Assembly (NCBI GenBank): GCA_021014325.1
Contig: CM037457.1
Coordinates: forward strand, 7,422,721-7,486,720
DNA from: Plazaster borealis
Taxonomy: Eukaryota; Echinodermata; Asteroidea; Forcipulatida; Labidiasteridae
DNA length: 64,000 bases
Direction: 5' to 3'
Both the position numbers and the translations under genes were made by a program. This document shows positions 1 to 12,700 of the stretch, in pieces (the stretch's first letter is position 1; the number at the start of each line of letters is the position of its first letter). Under the pieces are notes generated by a model. That model saw only the letters and a list, made by a program, of their open reading frames with translations, made no database searches and was not told the origin of the DNA.

Positions 1-293
1 ATTTTGAGAAACAATTCCCTGCAAAGGGATGTGGTTTTAGAGAGAAGGATTCGAACATTTCAATCTGAGAAACGTTTCTGCATGAGACGTTTCTCAGATT
101 GTGTATTCCAATTACGGATTATTCTTCCTGTGTGGACATACCGGTATGTTCCAGATTTTCGGCGATATCTCAAAAACGCTACAACCTTTTGAAATGAAAT
201 TTTCACAGGTTAGTTTTATTGTATATATATACATTTATATAGGATTAAAACAACCGAACGGTTCCAAAAACCAAAGGTATACTTTGCCTTTAA
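1..293. repeat. Degenerate foldback MITE remnant, cut by the window edge
   Basis: The end reads TTTGCCTTTAA, like the termini of the TTAA-flanked MITEs elsewhere in the window. The interior has the phrases 'gagaaac', 'tttcacaggtt' and 'ctcaaaaac' in the same order as those families. A near-perfect hairpin centred near 83-87 (AATCTGAGAAACG against CGTTTCTCAGATT) sits in the middle. The left end lies outside the window. Family membership is inferred from partial similarity only. Confidence 0.4.
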
Positions 294-451
294 GGCTAGT
301 TATTTTTTCTTTTTCGTTTATGGGCGACCAAATTCAACGTGATTGTTCAACTTTACGTCAGTTTAGCTTTTCTGGGAGGGGGTAGGGGTAAGTTTACAAC
401 TATCCTATGAGTAGTTTCACGTTGAATGTGAGCTATAAGAAGCTCACTAAT

Positions 452-750
452 GGGGTGTCGTGGCCGAGCGGTCTAGGGCGGTGGACTCATGGTCTGAAAG
501 TTTAGAATGAGGGTTCGAATCCTGGCCTGGTCATGCAGTAGCAACACTTGAGTCCTTGAGCGAGGCACTTTATCACAATGTCTTCTCTCTGCCAGTAGTA
601 GAAACCAACGAGAGCTAGGGAGAAACCTACGATCCTGTCCAGGGGGAACAGAAATATTCTTAGTTGTTTTGTTTAATGACAATGAAACCGGATATAAACA
701 CCGGCCTGATGAGCCATATTGGCTCAGGACAGACTTTACTTTTGACTTTT
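452..750 (+). mobile_element. tRNA-derived SINE (copy 1)
   Basis: The head looks like a class II (Leu/Ser-type) tRNA. An A box, TGGCCGAGCGG, lies at 461-471 and a B box, GGTTCGAATCC, at 512-522, which together form an RNA polymerase III internal promoter. The body continues with CTTGAGTCCTTGAGCGAGG, a stretch shared with the SINE at 16063, and ends in a T-rich tail. The acceptor stem does not pair well and the body runs on past the tRNA end, so this is not a functional tRNA gene. SINEs of this kind are non-autonomous and depend on a LINE reverse transcriptase. None is recognisable in this window. Confidence 0.75.
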
Positions 751-3700
751 TAAGAAACTCACTTCCCGTTAAAGTTATCCCGTTATTAATACATAACGTT
801 AGACCCTATATCTAAAAGGTAAACAAAGAATCGATAGTTATGAATTTTTCTTTACTGACGAAAAATATATAATAATAATAATAAAGAGAGATTTATAAAG
901 CGCAAACAGTTGCAGATCGGTTCCGCCTCAAGTTGTAGGTAGCGTTGATGTCCTCAAGTGTTTCAATTAGCACCAATATATCCTTCTATATCCACGGACC
1001 GCCATCTTCATGTCCAAAAGTTACTTCACACAGAGACGAATTGTTATGTATGCTATAGACGAACTGGAATGCGCTAAAACAATTGAAACTCCTTACCTGT
1101 ACCAATTATTGATAAAGTCAAAATGCTTAACCAACGCCCACCTTGCAATGGATCTTATTTTTTGAATGAAATTAAATGACTTCTTTGAATGATTGAATGG
1201 CATTCGTTTTTCAATGAAATTGAATGAGCCGAATCCTAAAATAGAACGGCTTTAAACAAACACTATGTATCACCACAAGACAAATTGAATTATAAATCTT
1301 TATGATATACCTAACATGTCATTTTGTATGAAGGAGGCTTCGGTGAACAAGGCGAGGAGCACCTAATGTTAAATCATTTCACAAACAATTTTGACAGACA
1401 TTGTATTTCCTTTAAATGGCTTAACAATAAATAATGACAAATATAATTGAGAAGTAATAAATATATAATATGGTGTAAAGGTAGCTTGGTGACTATATCC
1501 AAGCCATTGACACTCTTCATCACCAATCGATCTTACCACAAAACAAAGGATAGGTTGATAACAGGTGGTAGTTAACGAAAACAAACAATAGCTAATCAAC
1601 ATAATATTAACATCAGTTTGCTTCTAGAATCGACATCCCTTGGCCTTACTCAACTATAATATCGAAATATTGGTCAAAGTCCTCGCTTGAGCTTAATTGG
1701 CGCGAAGAATAAGCGTCTCGTGTCAGGCGGTGCATGCTTCCTATTTATAATATCAACTCATTCAATCGGATGAAATTGTATTTATTTGCTCTCTCTGTTC
1801 GCTTATTGAACCGCTGCAAGATACAAATATCAATAGAGTCGTTCAGGCGATTGCTTTATAAATTGCTGGTCTTTTGATGGTCTTTCTATAGTTGTGTTTA
1901 TTTTCGAGATAATTTTGAAATTCACAGTTTGTCACTTCAGTGAAGTAAGACGGAGACAGTTTACAATTCCTTATTGACATCACAAATAAAAGGAGGCATT
2001 CCCTGCCTTTTCATTTCCAACACGGGAACTTCTATTTGGTGTGCCATTCCGCAAATAATAAATGATATCATTGACATTGGAAGATGGTTTTATTACCTGC
2101 GCCAACGGTTCGATACTTTTTAATAAAATGCAATCAACATGTCTAACGAAACTAAACAAACGTAGTAATTTTCCGTAGCCCTGACGATGTGGAACAAAGG
2201 CAGTGTGTGTGAACAGAGATACGAGCTTGAGCAATGGGCGAAGCTAGGTTCACCTCACTGAACAAACCAATAAGACCCAGCAATTAATCCGCACAGTCAT
2301 CTCCCTTCATAATGCACACGTACAAAAATACTAATTAACAATTTAAATGATTGAAATGGGAGATCTCATTTGAGCCCCAGCAAGATCTCGCTGAAGTGAA
2401 ATTGATGTCAGGCGGGTAGTGAGTAAACGCCATTTATCAACTTGTTCATTATTTTTGCTGGCGCAGTGCTCATATACAATGCTTTGCCACTTGCAGGCGG
2501 TATTGGGTTTGCCGGCTTGTTTGCATGCGTAAGACTGTTCTGCATGCCGACCGACGTTCTGCGTTTTCTAGATTTCAATTCGCATGTTTGCCTTCGAGAT
2601 TTCCCATTTGTTGAGGACAATTCCATGTGCTCAGGGGGTCTCATGACGGGCTCCGATTCTGGGACGGGACTCTTGTGGACTAATTTAGGCCAATATCATG
2701 CTGATATACTATGCGTTAAGTGTAAATCAAAATGACTGATTAATATTCCTGCCTGAGGCCTCGTTGGATTAAAATGGAAGCACCTTCTCGCTTGAATGCA
2801 ATGGTCTTCTTTAGATATGTAAGTGATTATGGGAGGCTCACTCTTCCATCATGCAAGGAGGTTAGGCATGCAGTGAATAATACATTCATTTACACTAAGT
2901 CTAAGTGCAACCTTCATTATTTCTTCAATTAAGATCAAAATTTATGTCAGACTTGTTCTTTCTATTTACAACATTGTTATATTAATCTTTATGCAAAGCT
3001 GTTAAAAATTAAAATGCAGGTGTTATGAAGCTTTTTGGAATTTGTAGCTTTATTTGAATTTATTCACAATTCAAAACTCTGCTTTGGTTTGATTCAATGG
3101 TAAAATTCTCGAAAAAATAAGTGAGTGTTTATGGCAGTTGCAGTAAAGTCAAATGTTCTTTTGTTTTTGTAATCTACACAATTGTCAAAAAGGGGTTATT
3201 TTTATAAGAAAAGTTCACATAAATATAGACAATAACAGGAATGTTAACCTTCTTTGGGTGTTACGGTGTACAATAATAGTGAACCTGTTCCCCGTCCCTC
3301 AACAAGGCAACTCGAATAATTACCAAACGAAGAAAACTTTCCTTCCGTTGAAGTTCAGATGTAATTGGGTGAAATGAAATGTATGAAGGGGAAGGGCGAA
3401 GTTATAACTTAGACTAGTTGTCTTGTGGTTGCAGATCAGGTCAAACCTCTGCATCAGTGCAAACGTCGCTATTTCGTTGTCCTTTACGAAACCGCTTTCT
3501 GTTATTTTGGTTTTCATCTTTGGGTTTGAGAGAAATTTAAGGTTTTTTAATATAGGCCTATTTGTATTTTATTGTTGACCTAAATTTAAAGAGGAGGTCA
3601 CATGGCCCAAGTTATCTACTGATGCAACGTCACTGTTTGACCTTCAGTTCTCAGTCGATTCGTTTCCATTATCTGGTTTCAAAGCAAGGAACGGGCGCTA

Positions 3701-6700
3701 AAATATACACCTTCCCTTTCCACTGTGTGCCCTTTACGTTATTAGCTCCAATCGAAATTGTAAAAATAAATAACGGATGTTGGAGAAGATGCAGATCGAA
3801 CAGCGGAGGACAACACTGATTATCCTTCACCGCTTATATCATCTCAGCTTAATGGCAATAATATGCTTGCTTTTAGTTCTGTCTCTTGATAACGATTACT
3901 CGCTTCCATTCAGCTTGACTGCTCTCACATTATGAAACTGTACCATCATAGCAAACAGTTATGGATGCAGTTTGTTTTGGACTGCAGGTTTTAGTATACA
4001 CACACCCTATATCCACAGGACTAACATCAGTGTAAAACTAAACAAACTTTCCTTGTTTTTTAATGACATTTGTCTGACTCAATTTTCTATTTTTGTTCGA
4101 GTAGGCTTAACCGTTTTTCTAATAATTTGGATGTTATTGTTCGAGTTATCAATACCCTTACTCATTTGCATAGGGCCTAAGTAAATCTAATCTCATTTAC
4201 TAAAATTCATGTGGTAAAAGTATATCACACCTTTATTTAAATCAGTCTCCTGGTCCTTATAACCCAATCATAAAGAATGGAAGGAAACTTGCGCGAGATC
4301 GAAGTTTTTAGTATATTCTGTTAGTTTGTGAAAGCTACGGTTTGACCCCTCCCCGCCCCGCCCCCCCCCCAAGTTACGCTACTTAGTACGAGTACAATAG
4401 CGAAACTACAGGGGCGTAACATAAATAAGACAGAAATTCATGGTAGAGTTATAGTTGTTTGATAAATGACTGATTACGTAGATGGTGATCACATGGCATT
4501 TAATGACAAGTAGAGTCGCCCCAGGACGCTGCAGCGCGCTGGGCCTCCTCACGTGTAACGCCCATGTATTATTGCAAAACTTGTAAACCATGAGACAGAA
4601 TAGTATGTAGTATACAGTCGCACAATCTTAGCTCTCGGATATAACGGAAAATTATCTGCCAAGAGAACGATCACGTGTTAACGACCATTTCATGTATGGG
4701 ACTCGTGGTATAGTTTGCTAGACTATATAGTGTTGGTGATATCTAAATCAAAACACATAAAAGTGTCATACTATAAAATAGAGAATATATTTCAGAAACT
4801 CTGTATGGGGTGGAAAGGGGGTAGGCCTACGTGGGATAATTTGTGTTCCAACCTCAAAACTGATGTTGCAGTAGTCTATAATTACACTATTCAATAAACA
4901 CTCCCTAGAACGTCGTGTTGTATTTGATAAATTTGTGTTTGAATCAGATCTTTTTACATGAGCAATTAATATTTCAACAATATGTTCTAAAATGTGTAAC
5001 CGCATTATACCGATACAATGGTTCTCATGAAGTTGTGACACTTTTTGAAATAGCATGCCTGCTATTGTAGCAATTGCTACCACAATAGCAGCGATGCGGT
5101 ATTGCAAGGAATGTAAGGTTAGTTGAAACAATGACAACACCCCTCCAACCTACTTGTGAAAACAACAGATGACATTTTCACAGGTTGATTAAATGGCGAG
5201 TTTCTTGAAAACTAGAGGAGGGGAGTGAATGTGCTCCCTCGAAAACTATACCTTTGCATGTACGATTATTGGGAATGAACTGCAGTGGGAGTGTATTGTT
5301 TGTTTGGACTGGTGGGTTAACCAAGAGGAGACTGTTGGTATGGTGACTGCTAGTGCTGGAAACCAATGGTTGTGGACCCTTTCCTTGTGATTATACTGTG
5401 TTAGGGAATTAATGTTGAGGACCGTTGTCAATGTTCTTGTAACAATGTGTGAACTAAAAGTTATGTTTTACTTTGTGATGCAATTTGTGTGAGTTTAATA
5501 TCTCAATTAGTGATGAACTTTAGGCCTAGGCTTTGTGTAATTTTCAATATTGTTTAAGGACGGAATACTTAAAAGTACGATTATGCAATACACAGAATTC
5601 ATTCATTGCAATGATTTTTAAAACAATATTCTGGTCACTAAGTTCCGGCGCCTTTGAAAGGAGTGTCGAAAGCGGGAAGCATAAATCAATTCCAAAAATT
5701 ACTGAAAATACTTGGGGATTCTACTTTTCCTAAATGTCAACGACCACCCTTGAAAGCACATCCCTGTCCCATTTCTTCCAGGCTACCCAGAAACTGAGAA
5801 AGTAATAAAGTAATTATTTTTCATTTGCATTTATTGCCACAACATGATTGATACTGTGAATGCAGGCTTCAATCGTAACGCAACGAAGAAAGTGAATAAA
5901 ACATGCATCGGTTGTAGGGTTGACTACTCTAAGGAGTGAGTCGTTTTACATCCGCTAACATCCAGCAGCGTTTATTACACACTTGACTCTCACCTAGCGC
6001 TACCCATCGTCTTTTCATACCCAATGCCTATAACTGACAGCCAACTCCACATCAATTATTGTTATACTCCATTTTCTGTATGTGCTGATCCGTCATTATA
6101 TCATTTGATGAGAAAACAAGGACAGGGTAGCTAGGGCACTAGAGTGAACAAAGAGATGTGAAGTAGTGCGGGGGAATGAGCAGAGGGTTCGGGGGAAATA
6201 AGATAGAGCGAGAAGAGGCAGCGGAACTAATCTTGATGCCATCGTGTATGACAACAGGTTTAGTGCAGTGGACTGTCAGAGAACGATATGGTAAGGACGG
6301 CTAGCTGATACAGGCGTCAACGGGAAAGAGGTGACTGTAAATAGCCACATATCCCTCAGTGTCTGACACGTTAGTCCTCCTGGTACCTCTGATATTCACA
6401 ATATACAGGTTTAGCAGGTTCCGTTAATTATCATTTGACAAAGACTGCATTGAACAAGCTATACTACTTGCATATGGAATTAAATGCTTTCAAGTACGTC
6501 AGTGGGTTTATTTTGCCAAACTTTAAAACTTTCTTTTTAATGACGAACGCTACCATTATCGCAGTACACATTTTAACACCCCAGTTTTACCTAAGTGATG
6601 ATCAGGAAAGTACAGCATAAATACATTAGGGCGCATAACGTGTTTAAAATAGTTCCCGTGTTTTTTCTCTTACCGTGAAACAATGTACAAGTTTGACTTG

Positions 6701-7756
6701 AAACACAGTTTTATTGAGAGGAGGACTAGTCAAGAAGTTAAAGTTAGGAACTGAATGTGATCAAGTGTCTTCACAATGACGTGGACAAATAGCCCATTAT
6801 CAATATTACGCATGGATTAATATTTCTTCCCGTTCATCGCCCCAATAGTCTATATTTATTTTGTTTCCAATACTATTACCGTACATTTAAATATCACTAA
6901 TTAACACGTTTTCATTTTTTGAGCCAGTTTGGTATGTTTACCTCTATCAATATTACATAATAACGTTTAATATCCATACAACTTCTAAGGGTGTAGTGTC
7001 AACACAGTGTCCGCACTGCGGGAACGTTTGTGTTTTTACTTCACGCCGAGAATTATCGTTAATGTATTATGTTAGCAAAGGTGGATAGAGCCAGGAAATA
7101 TTGCCGTATTGGTTTTGTCTTAATTGATTTAGTGATGTCATACCAGACAAGATGAAGATACTGATAAGTGACGGCTCATTCAAGAATAGACTTCAAGATG
7201 GCTGGATGACCGTTTATTATAGACCCGGGGAATACACTGTTTAACAAGGTGATGGCATGCAGGTATTCCACAATTATTATTCCACTTATTATTTGACAAA
7301 ATCATACAAATGTTTTGTTTTTAATATATACTTATTTGAAGGTTACTCAAGTTATTCTTGTGAATGCGTTATTATTGAGCTGACGATAGGCCCATCATAA
7401 CAAAGCAGAAAAGACTGCATTGCATTTTTATTTATTTATATATTTTTATGTTAATAATAAGTAATTGCAATAATTCGCATAAAACAAACCAGATAACGCT
7501 TTTTCAAACAGTGGCACCTATGGTGGTACTTTCTTAATTTGTTATTTTGATGTATCTTTATGAAACCAATGGGTTGTGAATGAACAACACATTCAAAGAT
7601 ATAAATGTGGAATTGTAATTTTTCTGTAAAGTTGTTAGTTTTCAATTAAATCACTGAATGAAAACCATGGGCCAAATACATTTTTTAATTTTAAGGGGGA
7701 AAAAGCGATAACCTTGATGTTTTTCAATGGGACCTCCAAATTGGATATAGGTTGTC
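751..7756. other. Intergenic DNA, no gene recognised
   Basis: AT-rich sequence with frequent stops in all frames. A short (AAT)n run lies near 868-884 and a C-rich run at 4346-4370. Palindromes TAGGCCTA occur at 3553, 4822 and 5521, and the related TAGGGCCTA at 4171. A fragment near 5160-5225 (GATGACATTTTCACAGGTT) resembles a dispersed family also seen near 52.6 kb. The longest open stretch, 4766-5140 on minus, has no family features I can recognise. Confidence 0.6.
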
Positions 7757-7759
7757 GAA

Positions 7760-8572
7760 GGTTTGTTGGTTGGTTGTTTGGTTGGTTGGTTGGTTGGTTG
7801 GTTGGTTGGTTGTTAAGGGTGCGTTTTGGCGGCGGTAACCAATAACTGTTTCGGTTGTTGGTCGTTGGTTCTGCTGTTCAGACTGAACGATAACCGAGTT
7901 GTAAGCTCGGTTACCGTTTTGGTTATGACGTCAGAAACAAATATTGGTTACAGCCGCCAAAACGCCTGGTTGCATGGTTGGTGGGTTGGTGGGTTGGTAA
8001 TTCCTACCTCCATGGTGGGATGGTGGGTTGGTGGGTTGGTTGGTGGGTTGGTGGGTGGGTTGGTTGGTTGGTTGGTTGGTTGGTTGGTTGGTTGGTTGGT
8101 TGGTTGGTTGATTGGTTGGTTGGTTGGTTGGTTGGTTGGGTTGGTTGGTTGGTTGGTTGGTTGGTTGGTTGGTTGGTTGGTTGGTTGGTTGGTTAGTGGG
8201 TTGTTTGGTTGGTTTGTTTGTTTGTTGGTAGGTTGGTTGGTTGGTTGGTTGGTTGGTTGATGGTTGTTTGATTGGTTGGTTGATTGGTTGGTTGGTTGGT
8301 TGGTTGGTTGGTTGGTTGGTTGGTAAGTTGGTTGGTTGGTTGGTTGGTTGGTTGGTTGGTTGGTTGGTTGGTTGGTTGGTTGGTTGTTTGGTTGGTTGGT
8401 TGGTTGGTTGGTAGGTTGATTGGTTGGTTGGTTGGTCGGTCGGTCGGTTGGTTGGTTGGTTGGTTGGTTAGTAGGTTGGTTGGTTGGTCGGTCGGTCGGT
8501 TGGTCGGTCGGTCGGTCGGTCGGTCGGTCGGTCGGTCGGTCGGTCGGTCGGTCGGTCGGTCGGTCAGTCGGG
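7760..8572. repeat. GGTT/GGTC tetranucleotide array
   Basis: Tandem GGTT units occupy most of the interval. From about 8433 they give way to GGTC units, which are nearly pure from 8487 to 8572. The array is interrupted at 7821-7965 by a separate inverted-repeat element. Open frames of repeated VGWL residues through the array arise only from the repeat. The G pairs could form two-layer quadruplexes; that is inference. Confidence 0.95.
7821..7965. mobile_element. 145-bp MITE inside the tetranucleotide array
   Basis: Terminal inverted repeats of 24 bp (7821-7844 and 7942-7965) begin GCGTTTTGGCGGC and differ at one base. The interior has a second hairpin, AACCGAG...CTCGGTT, and a palindromic CRE/ATF-type octamer, TGACGTCA, near 7926. 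No target duplication can be recognised because the flanks are repetitive. There is no coding capacity. Confidence 0.6.
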
Positions 8573-9425
8573 TTTTTGTCCCAGCAGATAAAATTAAGCT
8601 TTATAGACTTACAGGAATTTAGTTTAACCTCCCAAAAGACAGACGTCTAGGGTACTCTCCAGCATGTAAATGGCAAACATCTATAATCTGAAATTATGGA
8701 GGTTCCAGCAGTATGATTGTGCATTGATTTTTCCAACACTTAATAACATGATGGCCATGCAAACTGAAGTCCTTGGTGTTAACGATGGAAAACTGAGTAA
8801 TTATTGGCAGCAGTTTTGCATGGATGTGTTGTGTGTATACTTTTCCTTTGCTTTGTTCTGAGTAGATTCGGGTATCGATCATTTACTGACAGGATCTGAG
8901 CTTGCCCACTTTTCCACACAATAAATAGCCTCATGATAGGAATTGTTCTGCATGTATCTGAACGACGTTAGTGAAGTTTAATTTTTTACCGTTTGAAGAT
9001 AACGCCTTGTTATGGCATTAAGTCGTCTTAAGGCCTACAACACGCCTTTAGATAAATATGAATATATTATTATAATATTTAAGATTTGATTATAGGAACT
9101 ATGATACACAGTAATGACGGGAATTAGCCCTTAGTTGTCGTCGTTGTCGGAATTATCTGGAAAACGCACAATCCTAGAAAGCAATACATTTCATATCAAA
9201 TTTGTGGCATTTAGAAAACAAACGATAAACCTTGGATGGAGTTTTGGAGAGACAGTCAAAATGTGAGATCAGTCATCATTTATTGGTTCTTGATTTTTGA
9301 CGGAATCCACACTGAAGATCTTTTCAATAGACCTGTCGAGGGCAGAATCAAACTCAGTCTGACTATGAGGTATGTGTGCATTGTACCTCCCAGCCCGTGT
9401 AAATGCATTTTTACGGATTGGCCTT
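8573..9425. other. Intergenic DNA, no gene recognised
   Basis: Nothing recognisable. Overlapping short open frames on both strands near 8670-8880 show no domain or codon signature. Confidence 0.5.
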
Positions 9426-9725
9426 TTAAAGGAACGTTACAGAACTGGTAATTAAAAATTTCTTACACGGTCTAATTATAACATCCCTAGAAATATCTCT
9501 GTCTGAAATGCCATATTTGATGAGAAATAAATAAAACTAATTTCAGATTGGAGTTTATCGCTCATGAGCGTTTTATAACACATGCTCGTGACCCAGATTG
9601 CCGATCGATCTCTAACTTCTACAGGTTTGTCAGTTTATGTATAGGCCTATGGTGGATTATATAAAGTGCTTACACTGCCAGCAACTGTTTTGTTAGCAAA
9701 AACCAATTCTGTAATGTTCCTTTAA
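9426..9725 (-). mobile_element. TTAA-flanked MITE family B, copy 1
   Basis: The ends read TTAAAGGAACGTTACAG and CTGTAATGTTCCTTTAA. It is about 300 bp, in the opposite orientation to the copy at 23339-23702, with extensive matching interior (for example GGTTTGTCAGTTTATG). A TTAA target is typical of piggyBac-class elements, so a piggyBac-derived MITE is the likely class. This copy carries TAGGCCTA at 9642-9649 where the other copy has only TA. Confidence 0.75.
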
Positions 9726-12700
9726 ATAAAGGATCTTGACAGTTTAAGTTGATTACAAGAAGTTTTATGTATCTGGTCTTTTGGTTTACTTTTGGTGTTT
9801 TTTCATTCCGCGTTAACATTTTGAGAGTCTTGTGGGACCTATTAACACACTTTTCACATGTACAAATTGGACCTATTCACATTATTCGAAATTGACAATA
9901 TTTAAGACAAAGAGAAAATGATACCATAAAAAAAACTGTATGCTAAATAACATAAGTTGGACACGTGCATGTTGACGTTTAGTGCACGATGAACCAAAGC
10001 CATACTAAATCAATGACGTTATTCTAAATACCGCCCGGGCTGAACAAGGCAAGGTTGACGCAGCGGTTCTCTGACGGTGAGCAGTTGGGCGTCAACGTGA
10101 CAACTACAGGTCATTTCAAGGCAATCGCTAAACGGCACCTTACAACCATCCAAATGTACTTTAATCTTTGAGCAACCATGAGTCTTTCTGAAATCTATAG
10201 CGTCGCCCAACTAAGCCACTCTGGAGGCCTGGTTTATAGACTAAGCCGGAATAATTCATGAATGTCATCATAATTATTGCAATGTATTGCTCATGAACTA
10301 CACAAGTGGATATTCATTTGGTTATTTTTCAATGTAGGCCTACATGTATGTACATAAGTACAAACTTCATCTCTCAAATAACAGTGTTTCCGAACACCAA
10401 AAATGTCAAAGTGTCGAGTAAATCTTTGCTTCCAGTAGAGCGATATTGGATGACTGCGAGTCTTCAATATTGATTGACGACTCCCTTTTCTCGATTCTAG
10501 TCAGTTACGCGGACTCCGTGATTTCTTTTATTTCAATTGTCTACTGTCCGCTTTCTGGGCAATGACTCACAAAAGGCCTATACCAGTATAGTAAATGCCT
10601 ATGGCCATCAAGCGTAACTACAGCAGGCAGCTGCAGTTAGATTATTATTATCAATACGACCATCAGCGTATCCATTTTAGGAATGTAAAGATAATGCCAC
10701 TGTCAACAAGCGTGCTCTACTCATCTACTAAGATCGATCAGGAACACTTTGACTCATAACGGAACAATCTATAGTTTCTGTTATCAACCAACAAATTTCT
10801 TATTCATGCTTTTTCAGAAGAGGTTGGTACAATGAATACATACTCGATCTATCGATACGGATCTGAACATAATCTAAAATTGTATGATCTAAGGCTCCAG
10901 TGGAGTGTGGGTATATAGATCAACATAGGCCTATTGAGAAATCTTAAAATCACCTTCCCATATTAATGGTAGGATACAGAATTGGGTTTTTTAGAGTTCA
11001 TTTATTCCTGTCATCCAGTTCGACATGAACATTTTACAACCAGCTTGTGGAAAATTAATCGAATTGGGTGATACGTTTTCGAAAATACTTGGTACACCAA
11101 CCAGGGAATTTGACAATGTTCGTACCCCACCCGCCCTCTTAACGGCCTCCTCTGAACAAAATAAACACATAAAGATAATGTGCGAAATGTAACTTTCCTA
11201 GCCAAACTGACCATACCACCGAAGTTATAACAATTTTAGTTTTATAATCAGAGTTTTCTGAATTCTTGGTTTGTAAACTGAAGTCTTGGGGAAACAGTTT
11301 AGAAGGTTGACACTATACTTTACAATGCTTATTTTGGTATAACTTGTTAATCTTGTCATTTCTTATCAAACATCAAGATTCAAAAGCTTAACAGTCGTAT
11401 TTAGACATTCTATAATAAGCATTAACTGTTTTTAAAATGTCTTTAAAAATAAGAGTAAGTTCTTGAAGATAATGTTGAATTGTATTGTTGAAGTGAAATG
11501 TCCACTTTTCCGCTAACAATGGCATAGACAAGTGCAGTAAAATTGATTAATTTCGAAACTTTCGATTTTTCCTTCTATAGGTTCTCTAACAAAACTTTTC
11601 GCAAAAAAATAAAAATACAAATCTTTTAGAGGTGTTTGGGTTTTGTTTGTTCTTGTCTTATTACATACATACACGAACGAGAAAGGTTTCGTTATAAAGG
11701 GTAATATTCATTGGTTTCACAACTCAGTATACACAAAAAAATGTGCAAATTAGCAAGCTGATTGATCTTACTGTAAACGTTGATACTTCATTTTGAAATT
11801 CTCTCAACAAACAAACTTCAAAATCATCCAAAGTGTGCAGATCGTGCAAACCATGGACCGCTATCACATGTATCACGGTAGTATTGTCCTTCTTCATAAC
11901 TAAACCACCTCAAATGACTAATCAAGCAACTGAACTATTCAACTGTATCAGCAATTTTAGTTTCCGATGAAAAGATTCAACGCCGTAAAATATTTGGATG
12001 GTAAATCTGCGAGTTACTGAGATGTTTTTACGACGTCATGTAGCCTGTTTTAATTTGCGACATTCCAAAATGTTTGACGATCTCGTGATTTTGTTTGTAC
12101 TGGTGACATTTTATTATATTGCGAAATTATTCAACACTTGTTATAAAACATGCTGCCTGGTTTTTTTCCAGAATTTGAGTCTTGATTATTGTTTTCAATA
12201 CCTTCGATGGCTTAGGTATCGAACGGTACAGGAGACCACGTGAAAAATGAGGAAGAATTCTTTGGCTGTACGTTTAATTGACTTCCCAAAGTCAAACTTA
12301 AAAGTTATGAATTAAAAGCGAGTTGTTGCTGTTGTAATCCTGCAATTTGCGCTTTGCATGTTGTTCTGATGTGCGTTAAAGTGTTTTTTCAATGAAAGCA
12401 ATAATTATAAGAATTTATAAGAAATCAGGTAACTATACAGAAAAACCTTACTTGTGTTAATTGATCTGTCCCTTTTTCCGTTGGAATTGTCATCTGAGTG
12501 GAGAAAACCGATGATTGTATTTTGTTGTATTTTTCTTGATTGCGTAGCAGTACTCCCGCCCCTTCCCATGCCCAAATCCTTGTCTAAATCCATCAGCCCG
12601 TCTGCCAATCCCCATTACACCAACACACAAACTTTGTCAATGGTGTGTGTATGGAGGATTCTCTTCGTTCATCTTTTGTTTGGACTTCCTTGTTGGTTTT

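Noticed and set aside
452..531. Functional tRNA-Leu/Ser gene
   Set aside because: Poor acceptor-stem pairing, and the sequence continues into a SINE body; the same holds for 16063-16152.
2408..2735. Overlapping open frames on both strands
   Set aside because: Could be an exon of one strand, but no family match and no consistent splice sites were found.
4766..5140. 124-codon minus-strand frame with a hydrophobic stretch
   Set aside because: The hydrophobic part lies on a local GCTATTGTAGC-type palindrome; no domain, no splice or promoter support.
7826..8622. Long VGWL-repeat open frames
   Set aside because: Direct translation of the tetranucleotide array; changes frame with every interruption.
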